From Limnephilus marmoratus (Eukaryota; Arthropoda; Insecta; Trichoptera; Limnephilidae): 64,000 bases of DNA. This document shows positions 19,401 to 29,339 of the stretch, piece after piece. Under the pieces are notes generated by a model. It searched no databases and was not told the origin of the DNA. It worked only from the letters and a program-made list of their open reading frames with translations. Position numbers and translations under genes: made by a program. Position 1 is the stretch's first letter; every line of letters starts with the position of its first letter. Location of the stretch: the NCBI GenBank assembly GCA_917880885.1, contig OU862927.1:35863571-35927570 (forward strand), in the 5' to 3' direction.

Positions 19401-21837
19401 ATTAGTATAAAAAAAAAAATTTTTTTTTTGGACCATCCCCCATAAACCGAATTTTTTCCCGGAGCAGTTTCATTTTATTACATTTTTGAAGTTTGTGATT
19501 TGAAACTCGATGAAACGAAGAAAGCGACACTAAAAAGAGTCGGCTTACCTTTGTGCAGTGTTTCGTAGCCTCCCCACTATTGTCTACTTTAGTTTTCTGG
19601 AGGTTTCACTTCTACCGCGTGTGAACTTGTATTTTTTTATGTTGTAGCATCTTTGAACATATTTTTATTTTTAAATTTCTATTTATGTTACAGTTAAATT
19701 AATGCCATAGCAATATTAAGTTCAATTAATATTTCATTATATAACATATGGAATGTGTATAATATGACGACGGTAAGGCTTGACTCACAATCCGAAGTTC
19801 AAATAAATTATATTTGATTATTTTGTTTTATTTCACAATTAATTCATTTAAAAATAATATATAGTATATTTGCTGCGTGTTCGATACTTTTAGTATCACC
19901 CTGGAGTAAGACTTCCATTCAGAATTGAAACGTTGTTTGAAATGGCTTTTGCTGAAAAGCCAGATACTTCCCCACCTTCCTCTTCCCCATCTCCTTCCCC
20001 TCCTCACTACCTTCAGCCTCACAACTTACCCAGATTGGGGATGCCATAGTTTCACTGGCTCCAGGCGGGAGCAGCTGAGACTCTTGTGAGGTATTCACAT
20101 AAAAAAAATAATAATAGTAGGAAATAATGTACGGCCTTCGTGTTTCCTCACTCCTACAACACGGGCCTCTTCAAGACACTCATTCCTTCCTTTCCACATT
20201 AGAAAGTTTTTTTCAGACAAATGCGAAAATGTTAGGTAGACAAATGACAATATTTAATTGGACAGTGATGCACATAAGACCTAAAAATATTTTTGTGCAG
20301 TTTGAATGGGCGTGGCAGAACCCCGAGCGTTCCCGTCGCCTGCTGCAGGTGCCCCAGCGCTCCAAGCGCCCCAAAGAGAAGCAACTGCAGTATCGCCTGC
20401 GCATCCTGGCCGAGATGCTGCTGGTGGGGCCCTGGACGAGGCTGCCCCTCTCTGTGCGCTGGCTGGCACAGGAGTTCGCGGAGGACTTCCCCGTCAGTGC
20501 GATTCTTTATTTTATATAATAGTTTCTTTAATATCTCCTCCTTCCTACTTCGCAATTGTTCTCCACTGGCTGCGGTCCCTCACCATTCGCCTCGAGTCCT
20601 CAGTCCATCTCTTTCTGCTTCAGTCCTCTTCCACACAATCTATCCTCCATCCATCTTCATTTAGTATGATTATGGCATTTCCAATTATTGGGATATGGTT
20701 CAGAGTAGAAGGGAATGAAAAAACTTTCGTACTTTTTCTTAATTGGGTTCATAAACTGCTCGTTCATAGATGGCACTAATTTAATTATTTGGAAAAAACT
20801 TTTTGCAAGTTATTTATTTATTTACGGACTTTCGTCCAATATACAACAAATTAACAGGAAATTTGGAAATGCACATTGTAAGGATAAAGGATGGTACATG
20901 AAAGCAAAGACAAAGTTTATGCTACATTGAGATGAATTATTTATTTGCACGTGGCCATTATGAAATATTAAAAAGAATAAATAGTTTTGTGCGTATAAAA
21001 ACTAAGTTCTTTCAAGAAAGGCATACAAATACAATATTAGATTGAATCTCCAATATTTTTTTAATTTGTATCCCTTACTTGAAAGAATAGAGTTTTTATA
21101 AGGACAAAACTATTTATTCATATTCCGTATGTCCAGGCGACACACTGGAAAAATAACAATTCTCTGTAAAATCTTTTTTTTTATTGCAGCCTAACAAGCA
21201 ACCACCATTACATATACCGATATGCCACGGTCCAGTGAAGAGTAAAAAAATTCGTCAAGTTCTCTCTCAAAAAGGAACGAAATCCCCATCTCCTAAAAAA
21301 CGTCTTCTATGCAATTCCAAAGAGGTGGGAAAAAGAGTGAAAGGAAAACAAATAAAAAACAAAATGGCTGAATTTGACGATGAAATCACTACACTGTCGG
21401 TTAAAAACGACATAATGATTAAAAATGATCAAATTATTGTTGATGATCCTGTTACAGATGCCATGGAAATTTTTAACTGTGGGCTTTGCATGAAAGTAAT
21501 TGAAAATCCTAACATAAAATTGACATGTTTGAATCAAAAATGCGATCTCATTTCCCATTTGAAATGTTTATCGGAGTTATTTTTGGAGAGTGGTGAATAC
21601 GTCCCAATAGAAGGAGATTGTCCATTTTGTTGTCAGAGACTTCTTTGGGGCGATTTAATAAGAAAAATGAAAGGATGCCAAGATCATCAAGGAGAAAATG
21701 ACAATAAGAGTGATTCTATGACAGATGACGATTTTGTACCAAGTGAAAATGATTCAGAAAAATCATTGAGGGAGGAAATGAATTCTTCATTCAAAGGAGA
21801 CGAAAGTATTGTTTTATGTTTGTCCGATTCTGACTGA
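16281..21837 (+). CDS. SLX1: Structure-specific endonuclease subunit SLX1 (four coding exons)
   Basis: SLX1 is the catalytic subunit of the nuclear SLX1-SLX4 endonuclease that cuts branched DNA such as Holliday junctions and flaps. Exons are 16281-16459, 17601-17652, 20301-20492 and 21190-21837: 1071 nt, 356 aa, all phase-consistent. The GIY-YIG nuclease starts at once with [11 protein letters not shown] and [18 protein letters not shown] (catalytic Arg 37/38). It continues across exon 2 ([17 protein letters not shown]) and reaches FEWAWQNPE with catalytic Glu 79. The C-terminal RING-like zinc finger lies at about residues 236-292 (NCGLC, CLNQKC, SHLKC, CPFC). A 60-residue acidic Ser/Asp/Glu tail follows, making it longer than the ~275 aa human protein. 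A basic, lysine-rich linker lies between the domains. AATAAA is at 21980-21985. No key residue is missing. Confidence 0.95.
16489..16710 (+). repeat. Dispersed repeat family A piece in SLX1 intron 1
   Basis: GGAGGCGGGTTTGGGAACCG, then CATCCCAAGTGG and TTGGTGACTTAGC, match 40588-40690. The end (gcaggccggatcgggagaga) resembles the core of the 5985 copy in the other orientation. It is non-coding. Confidence 0.55.
16944..17342. mobile_element. Harbinger-type MITE in SLX1 intron 1
   Basis: This 399 bp element has near-perfect inverted ends: GGGGCCATTCATTTATTACG, continuing TAAGACGA, and its complement at the right. It is flanked by TTA at 16941-16943 and 17343-17345. There is no coding capacity. 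End sequence and TTA duplication tie it to the smaller element at 5545-5756. Confidence 0.87.
17601..17652 (+). CDS. SLX1: SLX1 coding exon 2 (52 nt)
   Basis: The short exon follows acceptor TTTTCTAG and precedes GTAAGT at 17653. It completes the Trp of GPW and encodes [17 protein letters not shown], the central strand of the SLX1 nuclease. It is too short for open-frame searches. Confidence 0.93.
17827..19459. mobile_element. Inner-type TIR element, copy 2, in SLX1 intron 2
   Basis: The flanking 8-bp duplication is CGGAGCAG (17819-17826 and 19460-19467). Ends and arms match copy 1 (9940-14428) almost base for base. It carries two full 94-bp units at 18324-18511 and a partial, GGTTAGGTTAGGTTA, and the intact site where copy 1 received the RTE. 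A CR1-like fragment is inserted at about 18851-19252. Confidence 0.9.
18851..19252 (+). mobile_element. CR1/Jockey-like 3' fragment nested in TIR element
   Basis: Compared with copy 1, which reads gttagtataaaaataactag, this copy has about 400 bp inserted after GTTAGTATA. The insert encodes [20 protein letters not shown] and [19 protein letters not shown]. It ends in gggcctcctgtgtggagtta and a long A-rich tail. The same 3' family appears at 20131-20212, 30545-30600, 39770-40320 and 46417-46627. Confidence 0.85.
20131..20212 (+). pseudogene. Short CR1/Jockey-like 3' fragment
   Basis: CCTTCGTGTTTCCTCACTCC, ACAACACGGGCCTCTTCAAG and a CATTCCTTCC block match the C-terminal coding part of the 18851-19252 fragment. 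It sits about 90 bp upstream of SLX1 exon 3. Confidence 0.65.
20301..20492 (+). CDS. SLX1: SLX1 coding exon 3
   Basis: Acceptor TTTTTGTGCAG precedes [20 protein letters not shown]. The exon ends EDFP before donor GTCAGT. Sixty-four codons, phase 0. It is clearly more GC-rich than exons 1, 2 and 4. Confidence 0.94.
20973..21122. mobile_element. 150 bp foldback MITE in SLX1 intron 3
   Basis: The left arm GAATAAATAGTTTTGTGCGT, continuing ATAAAAACTA, is mirrored on the right by its complement (AAAACTATTTATTC at the end). Together they form ~55 bp imperfect arms. It is non-coding, no clear target duplication is visible, and it ends 67 bp before exon 4. Confidence 0.65.
21190..21837 (+). CDS. SLX1: SLX1 coding exon 4 (last)
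   Basis: Acceptor TTTTATTGCAG leads into [17 protein letters not shown]. The exon carries a basic linker, the RING-like finger and an acidic tail ending in LCLSDSD, with stop at 21835-21837. Confidence 0.93.
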   Translation, partial: PNKQPPLHIPICHGPVKSKKIRQVLSQKGTKSPSPKKRLLCNSKEVGKRVKGKQIKNKMAEFDDEITTLSVKNDIMIKNDQIIVDDPVTDAMEIFNCGLCMKVIENPNIKLTCLNQKCDLISHLKCLSELFLESGEYVPIEGDCPFCCQRLLWGDLIRKMKGCQDHQGENDNKSDSMTDDDFVPSENDSEKSLREEMNSSFKGDESIVLCLSDSD

Positions 21838-22396
21838 TTTTATATTGTAGTTTTTTAATCTGCGATTGTGATGTATTTTTTGTATTATTATTTGTACTCA
21901 ACTAGTCAAAAGGAGTAGGTACTTACTTCTCCGCAATAAGGTGGAAATTTCTATGTATTGTTTTTATGGCAGACTTAGGAATAAAGTATTCGGTACGTGA
22001 TAAATATATTTTTGAAACTTACTTGAATGTTTTATTTATTTCTCTTGATATTGGAACATGCCACTGATCACAGAATATAATATTTATTGTAGGATTTGTG
22101 ATGCTGAAAGAATTTTTTAAATATTTGCCTCAGGATAATTGCCTTTCAAAACAAATATGTATTGTCAATTTTCTTCATAATATGAAGAATTATACATATA
22201 TTTTTCTTGACAAATTAGAGAGAAGATTATAAATTTAGCTTTTGATAGTTTGTAATGTAATTCATTCCCTTTCGACTGAACGAATACCGTTAACAAATAC
22301 CTACCTTTGAATATTAATACGAATAGCGTAGGGAGTGTGGCGAACCCATCGCTCAGGGAGTGGAAACACAAACCTGCAATAGCCATAAGCCAAAGT

Positions 22397-22920
22397 GTGA
22401 GCTACCGTGCTCAGGCTGAATGTCTTGGGGAACAGTGTCACGAACGGTGCCTCCGAGAAACAAGGTCGCATCTCGGAGTATTTAGACCTTACTCCAGCAC
22501 TCGGGACTCTGCTGGAGTGGATCTTCTATTTCCCCGGTCACTCGTGGGACAAAAAATTGGACCATTCGAAAACTAGGGGCCTTTTGGGAACCTAGAAATG
22601 CTGGAGCCATCTCTGTGGACTTCCTTCCTGGGGCCTGTAGGAGGAACCAAGGGGAGAAGCCGCGGAGAGGAGAGCTGAGGCACCTCCATGAACTCTTCCC
22701 TTGTAAGGCCTTCAGGGAACCAAGGCGAAGGGCACTCTTCCAGCATGGGGCCTTTGGGGAACCAAAGAGGAGAGATTATATCCTCTTTCCATGTGGAGTG
22801 AAGTGTGGGAACCATGTAGGAGTAACAGGAGAAATGGAGCCATCTCTGTGAACTCTTCCCTTGTGGGGCCTTTAGGGAACTAAGGAGGAGTGAAGAGGAG
22901 AGATGAAGTCCTCTTCCCGC
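22397..22920 (+). repeat. Dispersed repeat with GGGGCCTT-type minisatellite, copy 1
   Basis: A lead segment (GTGAGCTACCGTGCTCAGGC, GGTGCCTCCGAGAAACAAGG, CTGCTGGAGTGGA) is followed by degenerate units around GGGGCCTTTGGGGAACCAA and GGAGAGAT. The same order recurs at 27407-28125. The minisatellite alone recurs at 41415-41640. Confidence 0.75.
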
Positions 22921-22991
22921 GCTCGTGATTTTTCAGAGATATCCAGTTTTACTCTAACATAACCATACAATTTTTTTTTTTTTGTATTCAG

Positions 22992-24838
22992 ATGGTAAAT
23001 AAATATATCAAGCGAAGCAATCGGGGTTCATGGAGCGAAGAAAACATGAGAAGAGCCATGGAAGAATCGAAGACTACTTCCCTATCTGCTGCATCTAAAA
23101 AATATGGCATACCTCTTGGGACGCTGCATCATCATTTGCAAAGTGGAATATGTACTAAAAAATTAGGAAGATTTCGTACTGTATTTTCTGAAGCTCTAGA
23201 AAAACTAATATGTGAACACGCCAAAGAACTGGATAGTTGTTTCTATGGGCTAACAAACGAATCCTTGCAAACTTTAGCCTACCAACTAGCTGTTAAAAAT
23301 GAAGTGAAACATCCATTTCTAAGGTTACAGGTTCATGAAGAGGCATCCTCAAATAGAATTCAAAACCCCGGAATCAATATCTATTGCACATTGTGCAGCT
23401 TTTGACCAGTTCCAAGTGAATCTTTTTTACGATAATCTGTGGACAATGTTGGCACAATATGATTTCATCAACCGCCCTGACGATATTTACAATATGGATG
23501 AAACTGGCGTCAAGACAACTTCTGAAAGACCTCCAGGAATAATATCAATAAAAGGTAAAAAACAGGTAGGAGTATATCTTCCGCTGAAAAAGGCCAGTTG
23601 ACTACACTCGTGCGTTGTTGCAGTGCTACAGGAAGATTCATCCCACCATGTTTTGTTTTTGGAAAAAGAAAGAGAATGAACGAGCGGTTGTTGGATGATG
23701 CTCCTAATGGTGCACAGGCATGGTGTTCGGATTCCGGCTGGATCCTCAATGATATATTCAATTAGTGGCTCCAAGTTTTTATTGAAAAGTCAAAACCTTC
23801 AAAAGAAAAACCGGTTTTACTTATCATGGATAATCATTCCACTCACCAAAATCTGGAAGGATTGAATATGGCTCGCGAAAAGGACGTTACAATTATAACC
23901 ATCTCTCTACACACTAGCCATAAACTCCAACCTCTAGATGTTTCAGTCTACAAACCATTCAGAGTTGCCTTTGAAAGAGCTGTGGACACTTTCCAAAAAA
24001 GCCACCCTGGAAGACTTCGCGTGGTGGCGAAACTAGTTCGATTTGCCTTCAAAAAAGCGCTACAGTAGAAAACGCAGCAGCTGGTTTCAAAAAGTGTGGA
24101 AGTTTCCCAAATGACAGGAATCTTTTCACTGACCTAGATTTCGCTCCTTCTACGGTTCACTACATAGCGGAAAACACTGAGACAACTGCGAATAATGCCA
24201 CATTGGTTAAAACTGTGAAAAAATCTACAGATCCAACATTTGTAGAACTGGAAAATCAACTGCCCACAGAAACAACTTTGCAGAATTCAGAAACCAACGA
24301 TGGAATCAGTTTTCAAAATTTATCTTTCATCGCAGTATACGCTCAGTTGAAATAATTGTTGTTTCTTCGAGAGATTTAATTCCAATGCCAAGACCAGCTA
24401 ATGAAAAACGAAAAGGCCATGTCAAAAGTCAGAAATTCTTACAAGTTCGCCCTACAAAAATCAATTGGAAGAAAAAGTACCCAACAGGATGAAAATTATC
24501 AAGGAAAGAGAGCAGAAATAAGAAATATCAAAGAAAATAAAAATTGAGAAAATGGAACAGAAAAAGAAAATTCCTACAAACAAAAAATCAGCAAGAAAGA
24601 TGAAGAAAAGATTTCTCGAAGAGAAACAGTCAAAAGTGAAAATTAATTTTCACAGCCCGGCACATCAAAACAACAAAATTTTACACTTTGCATGTTTTGC
24701 AAAGAAATTTACATCGATTCTCCAACTGAAGAATGGATTCAATGTAATATCTGCCAGGGCCAGGTATGGGTACATGAACTGTGTGTCAATATTAACAATG
24801 ATGGAAAATTTACCTGCTTTAATTGCCAATCATATTAG
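22992..24838 (+). pseudogene. pogo-type transposase pseudogene with C-terminal PHD-like finger
   Basis: Pieces on the plus strand follow a pogo (Tc1/mariner) transposase. An N-terminal Psq-type helix-turn-helix begins WSEENMRRAMEESKTT and includes AASKKYGIPLGTLHHHL. The DDE domain shows YNMDETGV (first Asp), then VLLIMDNHSTHQN (second Asp) and LQPLDVSVYKPF (third Asp). The end has a cysteine/histidine finger at 24689-24838 (CMFCKEIY, WIQCNIC, WVHELC, CFNCQSY stop) like a PHD finger. Disruptions include frameshifts near 23345 and 23575, an in-frame TAG at 23763-23765 and a stop at 24066-24068, after which the frame is further broken. It is inactive. TIRs were not located. Confidence 0.82.
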
Positions 24839-25287
24839 AGGAATCATGCTATCGTATTCTACATTTTATTGTTCTATATTATATGTTTCCACTTTGCCCT
24901 GCTATGCCGACAAAGTTGAAAAAAGTGAAGTTTTCAAAACTGGGTCTCCATTACCAAAACTGTTTGTTTTATTATTTTTTTTTTCAATTACCAAAAATAT
25001 GTAAGTTCCTTATTTTAATAAACTTTTAAAAACTAGAAAAAACTTAACATTTTCTTAATTAATCTGTAAACTGAAGTTAAGTTTTCCACTTTCCCTCCCC
25101 TTTCCTATGAGGGCATACATTAATTACGGGGGAGGGGGGTCCAGCAAAATCTCACGTTACTTGAAAAGAATATATGAAGTGGCCCAAATTTATCTCACCA
25201 AGGAGGGGGGGGGGGTCTAGATTGGAAGAAAAACTGCTCACGTGATTAATGTATTTAAACCGTCTCCGCTTAAAAGTATGCCTAACC

Positions 25288-25523
25288 AGTGGCGTAGCTA
25301 GCATGGGTGGCACCCGGGGCGGAATAACGTGTTGTCTCTTCCCCCCCACCCCCCCCCCCACCCCCCCCCCATTAAAGTTGACATATGCAAATTTCAACTT
25401 CATAAAAAATTCGTCTGTCCTGGGGGGGATGGCCAGAGAATTGTGCTCTTGGGGAGGTGACACTCGGTTGGGTGTCACCTGGGGTGGGCCGCCCCCCCCC
25501 CCCCCCCTAGCTACGCCACTGCA
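25288..25523. mobile_element. Short hAT MITE (CAGTGGCGTAGCTAG ends)
   Basis: CAGTGGCGTAGCTAG at the left and CTAGCTACGCCACTG at the right are perfect inverted ends of a non-autonomous hAT element. Flanks TGCCTAAC and CACCTAAC look like a slightly decayed 8-bp duplication. The interior is C- and G-homopolymer-rich. Confidence 0.8.
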
Positions 25524-25572
25524 CCTAACTCCAATGTGTTAATTTATGCCAACATTCTTATAAAAGTTGTTG

Positions 25573-25648
25573 GTGTAATGGTCAGCCTAATTGCCATCCA
25601 AGTGGTTGAGAGGGATTCGATTCTCTGCTGCGGATTTTTTTTTAAATT
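25573..25648 (+). ncRNA. tRNA-like sequence (pseudogene or SINE head)
   Basis: TGGTGTAATGGTC resembles an A box. GGGATTCGATTCTC, about 40 nt on, resembles a B box and T-arm, followed by a T-run. The anticodon arm does not fold convincingly, so this is probably tRNA-derived rather than functional. Confidence 0.4.
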
Positions 25649-25649
25649 A

Positions 25650-27184
25650 AAATTTTTATACAAACAATGATTTTTTTTTCGTCAAAACTAAACAACAAAA
25701 AACTTCTGAGTTTCGCCACTGTCAGCCGAGTAACTGCACAACCTCCCACCCCTACCCTACCTATTCAATACCTACTGATTTTTTATGTTAAGTTGATAAA
25801 ATAATTCAAAAGGGGTTGCGAAACCAGATATTAACCATTCTGTCATAGAGGTCGTCATTTCCAGTTTTTAATATTATTATTAAGTTTTTAATATTATTAT
25901 TTCTTTATTACTTGAAAAATACTTAGTGTTGTTACAATTTACAATATTTGTAATTTTTGGCCCGCCATGATAATGTTAGTAATACATATCTATCGTCCAG
26001 TTGATAATAATTCAGAAATCTCTAAAAAATCGAAATTTTAGTTGAGTATTACACTTATATGGGTGGCACCCGGTGCGGATAACGAGGTACCACCCCAAGA
26101 ATTATTAATCCTCACACTAGATTTTGGATAACACCCTATCTAATATTGAAAAAAATTATTTAGGTGTTATGATTGGCGGTGCAAGTAATGCAAGAATGGC
26201 CTTTTATCCAAAAAATCGACAACTAAACGAAATCTGAGGGCGCTCTTACATTTGGTCGACGAATTACCTTCGCTTGCCCGGCGAAGGTGGGAAACTACTC
26301 CAGTGTAAGCAGCTAGTCTATTCGTTCGACGATTACAGTCTGCAGTCAAAGTCGACCAGGTAAATACTGTCGGCAGTTTTTTTTTTTTTGACTGTCCTTT
26401 GTCCTGCCTCTGACTACCCAACGCTGAATTTTCTTTTAGTCTTCGGGTATTTTACCCCAAATATTCAGTTAACATTCTTTGAGGCTTCACTGAGTGGTTG
26501 GCTAAGAGACACGGAAGCTAAGTGTAGTTTATGGCCAGACCGAAAGCCATTCACATTTTTTGTTGGTACTTGCCAATTGATTTGAGATTTATTGTATTAC
26601 TTATGTTCTCTATTTTATGCAGGTGCTTGCAGGTTTTTACAGATGCAATGCCGCCTCATGGAGTCTCATGAATGAGTTTTTCTTTTGCCCTGTTTAATTT
26701 ATCTTTGTCTTACAAACCTATTTTTGTTTGCATTTTGTTTTTTCCTGTTAATCATTTGCATACTGCTTACTAACAACGTATGCAAGGACACTGGAGGTCT
26801 AGATTCATTCAAAATAAATAAATGTAGCTTCGTTTAACAAAAAAATTAGAATCTTGCGAGAGCCTTGAAGGAGTAACCATCTGTTATTTATACCAGGGCG
26901 GGTAAGAGGTGTGGATAACCTCCACTGTCGGCAGTTGGTCTTTCAACACTTTTAAAAACGCTAACAGAATAACAACTTTTTTCACTAATTCACATACTCA
27001 ATCGGTAACAATTCACTTCACAAGTTCATGTCAATCACAATGTACGAAAAAAATGAGAATGACACAGGTGACATGCAAGGAATATTTCAGGGGAATTTTA
27101 TTTTTTTATTTGTAAGAAACAAACAGCTTTTTGATAATATACAGTGATAAATATACAGATGAACTGAAGTCAAGCCACAGAAGT
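25650..27184. other. Unassigned AT-rich stretch
   Basis: I see no convincing gene. A GC-richer patch at 26160-26360 and short duplicated phrases (taatattattattaagttttt near 25870-25905, gggtggcacccgg near 26060 as at 25304) hint at decayed repeats. Confidence 0.3.
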
Positions 27185-27395
27185 TTCTTATACTAAAGGT
27201 CATTGGAAATGAAGTTTTAATATCTTAAAATTAATTTTGGTTTATAGGAAGGGGAGAGGAAGAGGAATATAGGAAAAGGATAGGAGATGCTCCCGATACA
27301 TTCCATACTCTCATATTAAAAATCGATCGTACGCATTACTTCATATCGATATTTCTTTAGGTTATTACTAAAAATGTCGGTGCTGTGAGGTTTTG
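27185..27395 (-). repeat. Dispersed repeat, inverse partner of 2758-2955
   Basis: AAAAGGATAGGAGATGCTCC, then AAAATCGATCGTACG, then AGGTTATTACTAAAAATGTC are the reverse complement of the 2758-2955 copy. Confidence 0.6.
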
Positions 27396-27396
27396 T

Positions 27397-28125
27397 ATTC
27401 CAAGCCAAGGTGTGAGCTACCGTGCTCGGGCTGAATGTCCTGGGGAACAACGTCACGAACGGTGCCTCCGAGAAACAAGATCGCATCTCGGAGTATTTAG
27501 ACCTCACTCCAGCACTCAGGGCTCTGCTGGAGTGGACCTTCTATTTCCCTGGTAACTCGTGGGACAACAAAATTGGACCATTCGAAAACTAGGAGCCTTT
27601 TGGGAACCTAAGAGTGCTGAGGCCACCTCTGTGGATTTCCTTTCTGGGGCCGTAGGAGGAACCAAGAGGAGAAACCGTGGAGAGGTGAGCTGAGGCCACC
27701 TCCATGAACTCTTCCCTTGTGGGGCCTTCAAGGAACCAACGGGAAGGGTACCCTTCCAGTGCGGGGCCTTTGTGGAACCAAGCAGGAATGAAGTGGAGAG
27801 ATGATGTCCTCTTCCCAAGTGGGGCCTTCGAGGAACCATGTAGGAGTGAAGAGGAGAAATGAGGCCATCTTGGTGAACTCTTCCTCTATGGGGCCTTTAA
27901 GGAACCAAGGAGGAGAGATGAAGTTCTCTTCCCTCCTGGGGCCCTCAGGGAACCAAGGTGGAGTGGAATCTTCCCTTGTGGGGCCTTTAGGGAACCAAGG
28001 GGAGGTGGACTCTCCATTGTGGAGCCTTCGGGGAACTAAGGAGTGGAGAGGAGAGATGTAGCCCTCTTCCGTCGTGGGACCTTCAGGGAACCAAGGAGGA
28101 GTGAAGAGGGGAAATGAGACCTGGG
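27397..28125 (+). repeat. Dispersed repeat with GGGGCCTT-type minisatellite, copy 2
   Basis: It has the same lead segment as 22397-22590 (GGTGTGAGCTACCGTGCTCG and CTCGGAGTATTTAGACCT). It then carries a longer array of about a dozen units of 40-60 bp containing GGGGCCTTYRGGGAACCAAG and GAGAGATG. Minus-strand frames read repeated PWFPxGP, which I take as a by-product of the repeat. Confidence 0.75.
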
Positions 28126-28600
28126 AAGACACATTGTCGAACCAGAAGATAAAGATTCATTTCCAATGGCAATCCTGGTGAACTTTATAAAAGGGACTGG
28201 GTTACTGTCAAAGGAATGAGGTAAAATGGGTCTATGGCGTAAGTGCTCACGGGAACTATATATATGTAAACCGTCTCCGATTATTTAAAAAAAAAAAAAA
28301 AGAGGTATTGTATTATATTGTACACACACGAGAAATTGGGGATTTTTTTCTAATATTTGTTCTACATGAGGACAAATAAAATAAATCGGATTGTCGGGTT
28401 GATCTTGACGGAATATGAAAATTTATTAAGTTGGTAAGCTCTGGTGAATCCAGGCCATTATTTAGAATTTTAAACAATACCGAGCAGCTAGGAACGAAAA
28501 TAAAACAACACAATTTTTGGGAATCCCCGACCGACCAAGCCATAGAGCTACGAAAATATAAATAACATGTTCATTTATAAAATATTTTTGTGGCAATATT

Positions 28601-28672
28601 CTACTTTCGTAAGTTTTTTCACCCCGATGGAGGGTGACGCCCCCACCGCCCCCCTAGCTACGCCACTGCTTA
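28601..28672. mobile_element. hAT MITE right end
   Basis: CCCCCTAGCTACGCCACTG repeats the right terminus of the 25288-25523 element. No matching left end is nearby, so this is a truncated copy. Confidence 0.55.
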
Positions 28673-29009
28673 AATGTAAAATTGGATTCCACACTAACTC
28701 CGAATTAACTACACTCTCTTTGGACATCTCTTTGAAAATCATTAAAAGCTATGAAAAAAATAAAAATAGCTCATAACCAGAGGCAGATTTTAAGTGTTGA
28801 GAGCGCCCTAGGCAAGCACCTCATCGGCGCCCCTCTAGCGGCTATTGTTTTACATACCAAGTTTCATCACAATCGTTTAAGCAGTTTTTTGCATGAAGAT
28901 GTACCTATATACACACATAGACACTTTAGCAGTTATAATATTAGTAGGGATAATTAATAAAACTATTTAAGTATTGCTGGCGAATTTAATCTCTTATCTT
29001 AATTTTCGT

Positions 29010-29321
29010 ATCTTACCTTAGACAGGAAAAACTCCGCTCACCACTGCAATTGCTAACTGCCGTCGATACGCACATTCTTAAGGCTATATCAATGTTTGGG
29101 TTAATTGTTTCGAGTTCTTTATTTCTTAGAACCTGTAAAATCGCTTTGGTTGTTCGGGGCAGCTCTCCATCTGGAGCTATCGTTGTTAAATAATAACGTA
29201 AATGGATACATTCATAAACAAAGCACTTTTCTAAATCACCAGAATATATCGTTACTAACATACTAGAACTATTTTGAACTTCTTCAGTGTTCAAATTGAC
29301 CAAATACCTTAAAAACGACAA
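29010..29321 (-). pseudogene. hAT transposase C-terminal (dimerisation) fragment
   Basis: A 102-codon open frame ends with VSTAVSNCSGERSFSCL, the conserved S-x-x-E-R-x-F-S motif of hAT dimerisation domains. The preceding helix-rich residues fit the same domain. CTAAGGTAAGA at the end is a strong splice-donor context, so the source gene probably had an intron here. It lies directly downstream of a decayed zinc-finger array on the same strand. Whether the two were once one gene is unknown. Confidence 0.65.
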
Positions 29322-29339
29322 TTTACTTTAAAAATTTAC

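Noticed and set aside
20213..20779. Several overlapping frames on both strands around 20.2-20.8 kb
   Set aside because: They are shadows of GC-rich SLX1 exon 3, whose splicing explains the region.
25573..25648. Functional tRNA gene
   Set aside because: A/B-box-like text is present but the anticodon and acceptor stems do not pair well; kept only as a tRNA-like sequence.
27728..28132. PWFPxGP-repeat protein on the minus strand
   Set aside because: Both strands are open because of the minisatellite. Units vary in length and shift frame elsewhere in the array.
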